Assembly (NCBI GenBank): GCA_963809205.1
Contig: CAWEIS010000011.1
Span: 62,001 to 126,000, forward strand
Direction of reading: 5' to 3'
From: DATLLN01 sp963809205
GTDB lineage: Bacteria; Actinomycetota; Thermoleophilia; Gaiellales; JAICJC01
DNA: 64,000 nt
Under the pieces are notes generated by a model. It worked only from the letters and a program-made list of their open reading frames with translations. It was not told where the DNA came from and ran no database searches. Positions 50,053-59,931 of this stretch are shown piece after piece. Position 1 is the stretch's first letter. Every line of letters begins with the position of its first letter. A program made the position numbers and the translations under genes.

Positions 50053-50668
50053 CCCAGGCGTCCACGTCGTAGCCGTTCTGCTCCCAGAACCCCGGCTCGA
50101 GCGTCGGCACCAGCTCGATCCGGCGGAGCCACTTGACGTTCTTGTAGCCGTACATCTGCGGGATGACGAGCCGCACCGGCCCGCCGTGCGCCCGCGACAG
50201 CGGCGCGTCGTCCATCGAGTGCGCCAGGATCACGTTCGGCAGCGTCGTCTGCTCCATCGTCAGCGTGTCCACGTACGGCCGCTCGTACGAGACGAAGTTC
50301 GCGAATTTGGCCTGTGTGGTGGGCTTCGCGGCGTCCCACAGCGTCTGCAGCGTCGGGCCCTGCCAGCGGACGTCGTCGATCGTCCAGCCGGTGACGCAGT
50401 GGAAGGTGGTCGTCTGCCGGTGGTTGGGCAGCGCCTGGAACTCGTCCCACGTCAGCGACATCGGGTGTTCGACGGCGCCGGTCACCTCGAGCCGCCAGGT
50501 CGCCGGGTCGAAGTGCGGCCAGGGCGGGTTGATCGCGTAGATCCGCCAGCCCTGCCCGGGCAGCACGGCCTCCAGCGGCCGGGCGATGCGCGACCCCAGC
50601 GCCAGCCCGAGACCACCCAGCCCGACGACGGTGAGGAACGCCCTGCGGCCCATCCGGATCTCGCTCAT
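50030..50668 (-). CDS. Sulfite oxidase-family molybdopterin oxidoreductase (MsrP/YedY-like)
   Basis: A 212-residue exported enzyme. Tat signal RMGRRAFLTVVGLGGLGLAL (RRAFL), then the SUOX fold: WRLEVTGAVEHPMSLTWDEF, TTFHCVTGWT (Cys ligand of Mo), VNFVSYERP-like segment, DAPLSRAHGGPVRLVIP and GYKNVKWLRRIELV. Family members reduce methionine sulfoxide or oxidise sulfite, usually with a haem-b partner, which is the next gene here. First gene of a three-gene operon. Confidence 0.9.
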   Translation of the reverse strand: MSEIRMGRRAFLTVVGLGGLGLALGSRIARPLEAVLPGQGWRIYAINPPWPHFDPATWRLEVTGAVEHPMSLTWDEFQALPNHRQTTTFHCVTGWTIDDVRWQGPTLQTLWDAAKPTTQAKFANFVSYERPYVDTLTMEQTTLPNVILAHSMDDAPLSRAHGGPVRLVIPQMYGYKNVKWLRRIELVPTLEPGFWEQNGYDVDAWVGRSNGY

Positions 50669-50723
50669 GCCTGAAGTATCGGTCGCGTCATCATCACGAC
50701 CGAGTGCTTCAGCGCACCGATCG

Positions 50724-51695
50724 TTACGCCTTCTTCGGACAAACCACCCGCAGTGGATCGTCCGGGGCGAGCCGCTGCGTGCGCTCGACGCCGAGCACGG
50801 TGTAGGTCACGAGCACGGCGTCGACCGACGAGATCTGGTGGGAGGGCAGCGGCCAGCATGAGCGGATCCGCGCCCGGGTGGCCAGCGTCACGCTGTCGCC
50901 GCGGTCGAGATCGGCGCCGGCAGGGACGTCGACCGGCCGGAACAGGCCGCCCGAGACGTCGGGGGTGACCTCGGTGACGTGGATCGGCAGCAGACCCGCG
51001 TTGTTCACGGTGACGCGGAAGATTGCGACCATCGGCTTCTGCCGTCCGAACACCAGCTCCTTGAAGTGCAGCGGCCGGTCGGTGTCGTAGACGCCCTGCG
51101 GGACGATCCGCACCTCGCTGGCGGCGCCGTTGGCCTGCACCAGAGGGGCGCCCATCGTCACCCACAGGCCGGCCAGCCCTGCGACGGCCAGCCCGCCGAT
51201 CGCCAGCCAGCCGCGCTGCGTCGGCCGCCAGGTCGTCGACGGCCGCGCGAAGCCGCGGATGATCAGCGACATCAGGCCGATCGAGGCGGCCATGATCGGC
51301 AGCGCCTCGAGGCGGTCGTCCAGCCACGCCCAGCCGCCGGGCGCGACCAGCACCGACACCACTGCCCAGCCGCTGGGCAGCCGCACCGCTGCGACGGCGC
51401 GCACGCAGCGGACGCGCACCAACGCGTCGAGCACCACCAGGCCGGCGAACACGACGCCCCCGAGAATGTCCCACAGCACGTTCGAGCCGGGCAGCGTGTC
51501 GAGCAGCGCCGTCTCGCCGATCGACTGGGACGGCGTCACGCCGGCCGCGTGCAGCAGCGACCAGACCACGAGCAGCACCGCTGCCGCGGCGGCCGGGCCG
51601 ACCACCACGGCCAGGGTCGCGGCCGCGATCGTCCGCGCCCACGTGGGACGAGCCACCCGCCGGGTGCGGGAGATCGGCCGGTCGACCACTGCCAT
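50724..51695 (-). CDS. Polytopic membrane protein with C-terminal beta domain, unknown
   Basis: A 323-residue protein. Membrane segments near residues 24-48 (TIAAATLAVVVGPAAAAAVLLVVW), 75-95, 115-130, 140-155 and 170-187, then an extracellular part of about 130 residues (VAIFRVTVNNAGLLPIHVTEVTPDV, a beta-sandwich with one Cys pair candidate in RSCWPL / VVCPKKA). ATG 51695 follows TACCGT by 6 nt. No family recognised. It lies between the molybdopterin operon and the receptor gene. Confidence 0.7.
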   Translation of the reverse strand: MAVVDRPISRTRRVARPTWARTIAAATLAVVVGPAAAAAVLLVVWSLLHAAGVTPSQSIGETALLDTLPGSNVLWDILGGVVFAGLVVLDALVRVRCVRAVAAVRLPSGWAVVSVLVAPGGWAWLDDRLEALPIMAASIGLMSLIIRGFARPSTTWRPTQRGWLAIGGLAVAGLAGLWVTMGAPLVQANGAASEVRIVPQGVYDTDRPLHFKELVFGRQKPMVAIFRVTVNNAGLLPIHVTEVTPDVSGGLFRPVDVPAGADLDRGDSVTLATRARIRSCWPLPSHQISSVDAVLVTYTVLGVERTQRLAPDDPLRVVCPKKA

Positions 51696-51737
51696 CGGCA
51701 AACGGTACGGCCGCCACGGCGGATCGGCAACAGGCAG

Positions 51738-54458
51738 CTAGTTCAGGCAGAGCGCGGCGAGGTCGGCGCCGCTGTACACGGGACTGGCAACCACGCAGCC
51801 GAGCCGCGCCGAGGTGAACACCGGTGCGGCGAGCTGCTCGTAGGTGACCCAGGGCACCGAGGTGCGCAGAATCCGCCGCTCGAGAGCACCGAACCGGTCT
51901 GCCCGTTCGGCCCCGGATGTGGCCTCGGCCTGGTCCAGAGCCAGACGCAGCGGTGCGGGCCCGTACCCGGTCGGGTTGAGGCCAGGGTCGGCGTCGAACA
52001 TCGGCGTCCCGATGATGCCGCGCGGGTCGTACTCGTCGAGGATCCACTGGCGGGCGGACAAGTCCCACGTGTCCGGGTCGGCGTCGTAGACGTTCTCCAT
52101 CTGGCGGACGCGCAACGCGATGCCGATGGCGGCGAGGTTTCGCCGCAGGATCTGCGCTTGTTCGCGGCATACCCCCGACGTGCAGGTAACCAGGACGACC
52201 GTTGCCGTGCGGCCGTGCATCAGCGCCCGGGCCTTTGCCAGATCGGGCCCGTCGACCGGATAGACATGCGCCCCGGTGACGCCGGGCATGTCCTCCGGCA
52301 GATACCCGTCGGCCGGCATCGCCTGGTCGGCCGCCGCCAGCTCCGGGCGGTCGATCGCGTATGCGACCGCCCGGCGGACGGAGAGGTCGTCGAACGGCGG
52401 CCGGGTGATATTCAGCAGGTAGAAGGACAGACCGTTGGTCGGCGTCAGCTGCCAGCGGGGCCTGCCGGCCTGCGCCTTGCCGTAGTGTTTCGCAATCTCG
52501 CCGGCGGCGGAGATCGCGCCCGTGTCCGGCGGCTGTTCGGACACCATGTCGAGTGTCCCCGCGGCGACTCGGTTGGCGGCGACGCCGGTGGCGACGTCGA
52601 TCTCGAACGTCATCGCGTCGAGTCGCTGCGGCCGATCACCGCCGTAGTTCGGGTTACGCTTGACCACCACGTACCAGTTGTGCGTCGTTATGTAGTACGG
52701 CCCGGCGCTGGGCGGCGCGGTATCAAGCGCTGCCCACGGCGTGTCGTCGGGGACGACGCCGAAGAACGGCATCGCCAGGAGGGCGGCGATGTCGGGATGC
52801 GGCGAGGTGAAGCGCAGCGTCAGCGTGCTGCCGGCTACGGAGATGCCTTTGACGTGATCCGCCTTGCCCGCCACGAATGCGTCTTCGCCGACCAGACCGG
52901 TCAGGTAGACGGCCCCCGGTGTCTGCGGCGGCGAGATCGCGGGCGAAAGCGCCCGCTCGATCGACGTGCGCACCGTCTCGGCGGTGACCGGCTTGCCCGA
53001 GGGCGGGGAGAACCGGTACCCCGTGCGTACGGTGATCCGCGCAGTGCGGTCCCCGTCCGACAGCTCCGGCATGGCCGTTGCCAGTTCAGGAACCAGAACT
53101 CCGCCGGCGCCGCCGGCGCGGTCCGGATAGTTGTAGAGCTTGGCCAGCGTCGCATACTCGAGCTGCCACAGCGCCCGGCTCCAGGCCAGTGCCGGGTCGG
53201 GCTGGTCCAGCCAGTCCTCGCGCATGCCGACCCGAAGGACGTCGCCGGTAACACCCTTGAGATCGTCGCCCGGCCCTGCGAACAGCCCGACGAACACCTT
53301 GCCGTCCTGCTCGACCAGGCCGGCGGCCGCGTGGCCGGTCGGGAAGCTCTGCGGGCGGCGGCGCGGGTCGACGGGGTCGATTCGCGCGACGGTGCCGTTG
53401 CGCGGGTTGTCGACCCACAGCGCCCCGTCCCCGGCCGTGATCGTCTGTGGATCGCTGTTCGGCGGCCCGGTCGGGATCGTGGCGAGATCCCGGCCGTCGT
53501 TCAGCGCCAGCTGGTGCACCGTCGCATCCGCGCCGAGCACCGCCCACAGCGAGCCGCTGCTGACCAGGATGTTGTTGATCCACGGCTGCAGCTGGGTACG
53601 CCACAGCACGCGCCCGGTCTGCGCGTCGACCTTGCGCACGTACCCGGTGGGCGACGAGGCGACGTACAGTGCGCCGTCGGCGAACCGCAGCGCCCAGGCG
53701 CCATTGATCGAGTAGCTGTGGACGCGCTTGCCGGTCGCGGGATCGAAGCCCTCGACGTGGCCGTTGCCGGCCACCCACACGAGGTCGTCCCCGAGGGCGA
53801 TCCCTACGGCAGGCGGCCACCCGGTGTCCGCGGTGTCGGTGCGTAGATGGATCTCGCGCTTCGTCAGATAGTTCGGATCGATCCGGATCAGGGCGCTCGG
53901 GTCGTCGCTCGCGATCGCCCAGACAGCGCCGTCGCCGACCGTCCACGGGCCGTCGCCGATGGCGAGCGGTCGAGTCGCCTTGAGGTTCCGGGGATCGATC
54001 CGGTTCAGCGTGCCGCCGGCCGTCATCACCCAGATCGCGCCGGCGAACGACTGGACGTCGCCCGGCTCGTCGCCCAGCTGCGTTTCGCCGACCAGTTCGT
54101 GGGTGGTCGCGTCGAAGGCGGCAATGGTGTTGGGATGCGACCCGATCGCCGGCGGGCCGCCGTCCGATCCGGCCTGCACGATGGCGAGGCCGGCGACGGC
54201 GCCGATCAACGCGCCGGCTGCGATGGCGGCCCGGCCCCAGCGGCGGCCGTGCATGCGCCGGCGGATCCGCCGGGCCAGGCTGTCGCCACGGTCGGCCGGC
54301 GCGACCTCGACGACCTTGACCGGCTGCTCGATGCCCTTCAGCCGCTCGATCCTGCCCTCCAGGTAGGCGATGCCCTCGACCTTGCGGGCCAGGTGGACGA
54401 GCGGCTCGCTGGCCAGCACCTCGCCGCCGCGCGCCGCCGAGCAGAGGCGCGCCGCCAT
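51738..54458 (-). CDS. C-terminal part of a kinase-cyclase-receptor fusion: cyclase end, membrane helix, propeller, SBP family 5
   Basis: As read, 906 residues from ATG 54458, but the frame is open further upstream (AIGLDAGEAVEVGDDYRGGA just before) and belongs to the kinase/cyclase gene at 54502-55641 after one base is removed at about 54519-54531. Parts: end of a class III cyclase (LNMAARLCSAARGGEVLAS, with the N-x-x-A-R of the transition-state site), basic linker, one membrane helix (AAIAAGALIGAVAGLAIVQA), a propeller with repeated IDP/W blades (about residues 105-395), and a substrate-binding domain (about 400-906: YRFSPPSGKPVTAETVRTSI, SAGPYYITTHNWYVVVKRNPNY, ending in CLN). The binding domain faces outside. 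See the findings. Confidence 0.85.
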   Translation of the reverse strand: MAARLCSAARGGEVLASEPLVHLARKVEGIAYLEGRIERLKGIEQPVKVVEVAPADRGDSLARRIRRRMHGRRWGRAAIAAGALIGAVAGLAIVQAGSDGGPPAIGSHPNTIAAFDATTHELVGETQLGDEPGDVQSFAGAIWVMTAGGTLNRIDPRNLKATRPLAIGDGPWTVGDGAVWAIASDDPSALIRIDPNYLTKREIHLRTDTADTGWPPAVGIALGDDLVWVAGNGHVEGFDPATGKRVHSYSINGAWALRFADGALYVASSPTGYVRKVDAQTGRVLWRTQLQPWINNILVSSGSLWAVLGADATVHQLALNDGRDLATIPTGPPNSDPQTITAGDGALWVDNPRNGTVARIDPVDPRRRPQSFPTGHAAAGLVEQDGKVFVGLFAGPGDDLKGVTGDVLRVGMREDWLDQPDPALAWSRALWQLEYATLAKLYNYPDRAGGAGGVLVPELATAMPELSDGDRTARITVRTGYRFSPPSGKPVTAETVRTSIERALSPAISPPQTPGAVYLTGLVGEDAFVAGKADHVKGISVAGSTLTLRFTSPHPDIAALLAMPFFGVVPDDTPWAALDTAPPSAGPYYITTHNWYVVVKRNPNYGGDRPQRLDAMTFEIDVATGVAANRVAAGTLDMVSEQPPDTGAISAAGEIAKHYGKAQAGRPRWQLTPTNGLSFYLLNITRPPFDDLSVRRAVAYAIDRPELAAADQAMPADGYLPEDMPGVTGAHVYPVDGPDLAKARALMHGRTATVVLVTCTSGVCREQAQILRRNLAAIGIALRVRQMENVYDADPDTWDLSARQWILDEYDPRGIIGTPMFDADPGLNPTGYGPAPLRLALDQAEATSGAERADRFGALERRILRTSVPWVTYEQLAAPVFTSARLGCVVASPVYSGADLAALCLN

Positions 54459-54501
54459 GTTCAGCGCGCCGCCGCGGTAGTCGTCTCCGACCTCGACGGC
54501 C

Positions 54502-55641
54502 TCACCGGCGTCGAGGCCGATCGCCGACGCCCAGCGGGAACCCGTCGTCGGCGACGGCGGCCTGGATCCCCAGCGCCGCGCGCAGCGCGCGGCGCGGCGA
54601 CTCGAACACGCTGACCACCTCGTCGCCGTGCGTCGCCATCACGCGTCCGTCGAACTGCTGGATCTGCACGGTCGCGAGCCGGATGAACCGCTCGCTGAGC
54701 TGGGCGGCGGCGTCGTCGCCGTGCTGCTGCGTGTAGCGGGTGTAGCCGCGGACATCCGTGATCAGAAAGGCGTGCGCGAGCTCGCGCGGGGGCGGCGCGT
54801 CGACCTCGCCGCCGGCCAGTCCGACGGCGGCATCCCGCGCCAGCTCGGCGCAGGAGGCGTAGCGCTGGGAGGCGTGCTTCGCCAGGGCCCGCGCCACGAC
54901 CGCGTCGATTCCATCGGGCAGCTCCGGCCGGGTCGCCGTAGGCAACGGCGGCGGCTCCTTGAGGTGGGCGAACACGACGGCCAGATCGCTGTCGCGGCGA
55001 AACGGCGGCAGTCCGGTCAGCGCCTCGTACAGCACGCAGCCCAGCGCGTACTCGTCGGCCCGTCCGTCGACCGAGCCGCCCTGGATCTGCTCGGGCGCGA
55101 TGTAGTCGATCGTGCCCACGAACGCGGTGTCGCGGGTCAGGCTGTTGACGGTCGACGAATGCTTGGCCAGCCCGAAGTCGCACAGATAGGCGCGGCCCGC
55201 CGGGTCGACCAGGATATTGCCCGGCTTGACATCGCGGTGGACGAGCCCGGCCTCGTGCGCCGCGTCCAGCGCCTCCGCCACCTGTCCGACGATGGTGACG
55301 ACCCGGTCGGGGTCGAGCGGCCCCTGCTGCTTGATGATGTTGCGCAGGTCGGAGCCCTCGACGTAGCGCATCGCCAGGAACAGCGTGCCCTCCGCCTCGC
55401 CGGCGGCGTAGATCGGGACGATCGCCGGGTGCTCGAGCCGGGCGGCCGTCCGCGACTCCCGCAGGAACCGCTCGCGGAAGCGCTCGTCGCGAGCCAGCTC
55501 GGCCGCCAGCAGCTTGAGCGCCACCGGCCGTTCGAGGTGCACATCGTGGGCGAGATACACCGTCCCCATCGCGCCGCTGCCGAGCAGCCGCTCGACGCGG
55601 TAGTTGGAGACCATGGAGCCAATCTCGACCTCGACGTTCAT
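54502..55641 (-). CDS. N-terminal part of a kinase-cyclase-receptor fusion: Ser/Thr kinase and class III cyclase
   Basis: As read, about 379 residues from ATG 55641. Residues 14-275 are a Hanks-type kinase: Gly loop LLGSGAMGTVY, Lys43 in VALKLL, VHRDVKPGNILVD (Asp137), CDFGLAKH and GTIDYIAPEQIQGG. Residues about 300-379 start a class III cyclase: AHAFLITDVRGYTRYTQQHG (metal Asp) and ATHGDEVVSVFES (second Asp; canonical Lys before is Ala). Then the frame ends in a nonsense tail (GDRPRRR); deleting one base at about 54519-54531 joins it to the gene at 51738-54458, giving about 1300 residues. The kinase residues are all present, so kinase activity is expected. Confidence 0.88.
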   Translation of the reverse strand: MNVEVEIGSMVSNYRVERLLGSGAMGTVYLAHDVHLERPVALKLLAAELARDERFRERFLRESRTAARLEHPAIVPIYAAGEAEGTLFLAMRYVEGSDLRNIIKQQGPLDPDRVVTIVGQVAEALDAAHEAGLVHRDVKPGNILVDPAGRAYLCDFGLAKHSSTVNSLTRDTAFVGTIDYIAPEQIQGGSVDGRADEYALGCVLYEALTGLPPFRRDSDLAVVFAHLKEPPPLPTATRPELPDGIDAVVARALAKHASQRYASCAELARDAAVGLAGGEVDAPPPRELAHAFLITDVRGYTRYTQQHGDDAAAQLSERFIRLATVQIQQFDGRVMATHGDEVVSVFESPRRALRAALGIQAAVADDGFPLGVGDRPRRR

Positions 55642-55724
55642 GCGGATGCCTTCTTCCGCCTCACTCGACGCGTCCGGAGCAGCGCGTCTTCCCGCCGAGC
55701 ATACGCCCTGGCTAGATTGCAGGT

Positions 55725-58700
55725 ATGGCGCGCGACCCCCTCGCACCGTTCACCGATCGCGTCGCCGGATGGTTCCGGAGCACCTTCGCCGAGCCGACTC
55801 CGGCCCAGGCGAAGGGCTGGCCGGCGATCTCGTCGGGCGACCACACGCTGATCCTGGCACCCACCGGGTCGGGCAAGACGCTGGCCGCGTTCCTGTGGGC
55901 GCTCGACCGGCTGTGCGCCGACGGCGAGCGCGGGCGCACCCGCGTGCTCTACGTCTCCCCGCTGCGCGCGCTGAACCACGATGTCGAGCGCAACCTGCGC
56001 GCGCCGCTGGCCGGCATCGGCGCCGATCCGCCGGTGGCGGTCGCGCTGCGAAGCGGCGACACGCCGCAGTCCCAGCGCGCGGCGATCCGCCGCAACCCGC
56101 CGGACATCCTGATCACCACGCCCGAGTCGCTGTACCTGATGCTGACCTCCGGCGCCCGCGAGGTGCTGAGCTCGGTCGAGACGGTGATCATCGACGAGAT
56201 CCACGCCGTCGCCGGCACCAAGCGCGGCTCGCACCTGATGCTCTCGCTGGAGCGGCTGTCGGCGATCACGGCGACCGAGCCGCAGCGGATCGGGCTGTCG
56301 GCGACGCAGCGCCCGCTGGAGGAGATCTCCCGGTTCCTGGGCGGCGACCGGCCGGTGACGATCGTCGACGCCGGGCACCGCAAGCCGCTCGACCTGGAGG
56401 TGGTGATCCCGGTCGAGGACATGCGCGAGCTGGGCGCCGCGCCGACGGTCGAAGGCGAGCCCCGCCAGTCGATCTGGCCCGCCATCTACCCGCGGCTGCT
56501 GGAGCTGGTGCAGGCGCACCGCTCGACGATCGTGTTCGTCAACAACCGCCGCTCGGCCGAGCGGGTCGCCAACCGGCTGAACGAGCTCGCCGAGGCGCCG
56601 GTCGCCCGCTCGCACCACGGCTCGATCGCCCGCGAGCAGCGGCTCGAGGTGGAGGAGCTGCTGAAGTCGGGGCAGCTGCCGGCGCTGGTCGCGACATCGT
56701 CGCTGGAGCTCGGCATCGACATGGGCGCCGTCGACCTGGTCGTCCAGATCGAGTCGCCGAAGTCCGTGGCCGCCGGCCTGCAGCGCGTCGGCCGCGCCGG
56801 CCACGGCGTCGGCGAGGCGTCGGTCGGCCGCTTCTTCCCCAAGTGGCGGGGCGACCTGCTGGAGACGGCCGTGGTCGTCCGGCGGATGCGCGAGGGCGAG
56901 ATCGAGCACACGCGGGTGCCCAAGCAACCGCTGGACGTGCTGGCCCAGCAGGTGGTGGCGACGCTGGCGATGGACGAGTGGCCGGTCGACGCGCTCCACG
57001 ACCTGGTGCGCCGGGCGTATCCCTACCGCGAGCTGTCGCGGGCGCAGTTCGAGGGCGTGCTGGAGATGCTGGCCGGCCGCTACCCGTCGGACGAGTTCGC
57101 CGAGCTGCGGCCGCGGATCGTCTGGGACCGGATCGCCGGCACCGTGCGCGCCCGCGACGGCGCCCGCCGCCTGGCCGTCGTCTCTGGAGGCACCATCCCC
57201 GACCGGGGGCTGTACGGCGTGTTCCTGGCCGACTCCGGCGCGCGGGTCGGCGAGCTCGACGAGGAGATGGTGTACGAGGCCCGGCAGGGCGAGGTGTTCC
57301 AGCTGGGTGCGACCTCGTGGCGGATCGAGCAGATCACCCGCGACCGCGTGCTGGTCTCGCCCGCGCCCGGCGTGCCCGGCAAGATGCCGTTCTGGAAGGG
57401 CGATGGCATCGGCCGCCCGTTCGAGCTGGGCGTCGCGGTCGGCGAGGCCGTGCGCAAGCGGCGCTTCGGCGACCTGGACGAGCTGGCCGCCCGCAACCTG
57501 GCCGCGTACCTGGACGACCAGCGCGAGGCGACGGGCGTCCTGCCGGACGACCGGACGATCGTCGTCGAGCGGTTCCGCGACGAGATCGGCGACTGGCGGA
57601 TCTGCATCCTCTCGCCGTTCGGCGGCCGCGTGCACGCGCCCTGGGCGATGGCCATCGAGGCGCGGATGGGCGCCGCCGCCGGCATCGAGGTGGAGGCGAT
57701 GTGGTCGGACGATGGCATCGCGCTGCGGCTGCCCGACGCCGACGAGCCGCCGCCGCTGGAGCTGATCGCGATCGCGCCCGAGGATCTCGACGACCTGCTG
57801 GTCGAGCGGGTGGCCTCGAGCCCGCTGTTCGCCGGGCGGTTCCGCGAGAACGCCGCCCGCGCGCTGCTCATTCCCCGGCGCCGTCCGGGCCAGCGCACGC
57901 CGCTCTGGCAGCAGCGGCTGAAGGCGCACGACCTGCAGCAGGTGGCCGTCAAGCACGGCTCGTTCCCGATCGTGCTCGAGACCTATCGGGAGCTGCTCGC
58001 CGACGTCTTCGAGGTGCCCGCGCTGCGCGGCCTGCTGCAGCGGATCGGCCGCGGCGAGGTGCGGCTGATCGAGGTCGAGTCCGAGCGCCCGTCGCCGTTC
58101 GCCTCCTCGCTGCTGTTCGACTACATCGCGACCTACATGTACGAGGGCGATGCGCCGGTGGCCGAGCGTCGCGCGCAGGCGCTGCAGCTCGACCGGGCGC
58201 TGCTCTCCGAGCTGCTCTCCGCCGGCGACCTGCGCGAACTGCTGGACGCCGAGGCGATCTCCGAGGTCGAGTCCGAGCTCGGCGGCGGCGTCCGCCGGCG
58301 GACGGCCGACGACGACCACGACCGGCTGCGCCGGCTGGGCGACATGGCGCCGGCCGACGTCCCGCACGGCGAGCAGCTGGTCCGCGAGCGGCGTGCGGTG
58401 GCCGTCCGGATCGCCGGCCGTGAGCGGATGATCGCCGCCGAGGACGCCGCGCTCTACCGGGATGCCATCGGCACCGCGATCCCGCCAGGGCTGCCGGTCG
58501 CCTTCCTCGATCCGGTCGACGACCCGCTGGAGCGACTGGCCGCGCGGCACGCGCGAACGCACGGGCCGTTCACGGCTGACGAGCTGCGCGGGCGGCTGGG
58601 CGTCGACCCGTTGCCTGCGCTGGAAGCGCTGGCCGAGCGCGGCGAGCTTCTGCGCGGCGCCTTCCGGCCCGGCGGCGCATCCGAGGAGTGGGTGGCGCCC

Positions 58701-59931
58701 GACGTGCTTCGCCGCGTCCGCCGCCGCACCCTGGCCGCCCTGCGCCGCGAGGTGGAGCCGGTCGACCGCGACGCGCTGGTGCGGTTCCTGCCCACCTGGC
58801 ACGGCATCGGCCGCGACCTGGGCCGCGGGCCGGACCGCGTGCGCGAGGTGATCTCGCAGCTGGGCGGCGTGGCGTTGCCCGTACAGGCATGGGAGCAGGA
58901 CATCCTGCCGGTGCGCGTGCCCGGGCTACCGGCCGTCCGACCTCGATGTGCTGTGCGCCGCCGGCGAGGCGGTGTGGGTCGGCGCCGGCCGCGACCGCGT
59001 CGCGCTGGTGCTGCGCGAGGACGCGCCGTTCCTGCTCAGCCCTCCGGAGGACCGCGAGCACCCGGTGCTGGACGCGCTGCGCCGGTCGGGCGCGCTGTTC
59101 TTCCGCGACCTGCAGGCCGAGCTGGGCGGCACCGAGCGCGAGCTGCTCGCCGACGTCTGGGAGCTGGCCTGGGCCGGCCTGGTGACCAACGACAGCTGGC
59201 AGCCGCTGCGCGGCGGCGGGCGGCCGCGGGCCGTGCCCCAGCCGCTGGTCCGCCGCCGGGCGCGGCCGACCGCGCAGCTCCCGGCGGCGCAGGGCCGCTG
59301 GTCGCCGGTCGACCGGCTGCTCGAGCCGGAGCCGATGCAGCGCGACCGCGCCCGAGCGCTGGCCGAGGCGCTGCTCGACCGCCACGGCGTGCTCACCCGG
59401 CCGGCTGCGCTGGCAGAGGGCATCCCCGGCGGCTTCTCGTCGGTCTACGGCGAGCTGCGGCTGATGGAGGAGGGTGGTCTGTGCCAGCGCGGGTACTTCG
59501 TCGAGGGCCTGGGCGGCGCCCAGTTCGCGCTGCCGGCCGCGGTCGAGCGGCTGCGCGACGTGCGGTCGGCCGGCTCCGGCGGCGCGACGGCGGTGCTCTC
59601 CGCGGTCGACCCGGCGAGCCCGCTGGGCACCGTCGTCCCCTGGCCGGAGGCGCCGCGCAAGCTGGCGCGCGCGGCCGGCGCCCGCGTCGTGTTGGTCGGC
59701 GGCGCGCCCGCGCTGTTCGTCGAGCGCGGCGGGCGCAGCATCGTGGTGCTCGACCCCGAGCTGCTGGAGCCGGCGATCGAGGCGCTGACCGGTCTGGTCG
59801 CCGACGGCCGCGTCCGCCGGCTGGCGATCGAGAAGGTGGACGGCGAGCCGATCGGCGGCACGCTCGCGGAACGGCTGCTGATGGCGCACGGCTTCCTGCA
59901 GGCGCCGCGGCGGGTCGTGCTGCGTGCCTGA
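55725..59931 (+). CDS. lhr: Lhr-type large DEAD/H helicase (one +1 frame break near 58930)
   Basis: About 1401 residues after repair, normal for Lhr. N-terminal helicase core: LAPTGSGKTLAAFLWALDRL (motif I), YVSPLRALNHD, IIDEIHAV (DEIH), GLSATQRPLEE, FVNNRRSAERVANRLNE, ATSSLELGIDMGAVDLVVQI and LQRVGRAGHG (motif VI). Then the winged helix, and the C-terminal half. At 58921-58935 (GTGCCCGGGCTACCGG) the frame moves: DILPVRVPG then MLCAAGEAVWVGAGRDRVAL, ending RVVLRA. Removing one G gives VPGYRPSDLDVL. Lhr unwinds RNA:DNA hybrids. ATG follows TAGATT by 6 nt. Overlaps the Nei gene by 8 bp, a pairing also known in mycobacteria. Confidence 0.9.

Noticed and set aside
6953..59931. Programmed +1 ribosomal frameshifting as explanation for all the frame breaks
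   Set aside because: No common slippery site or stop codon at the shift points; sites lie mostly in G/C runs in unrelated genes. Base-calling error is simpler.
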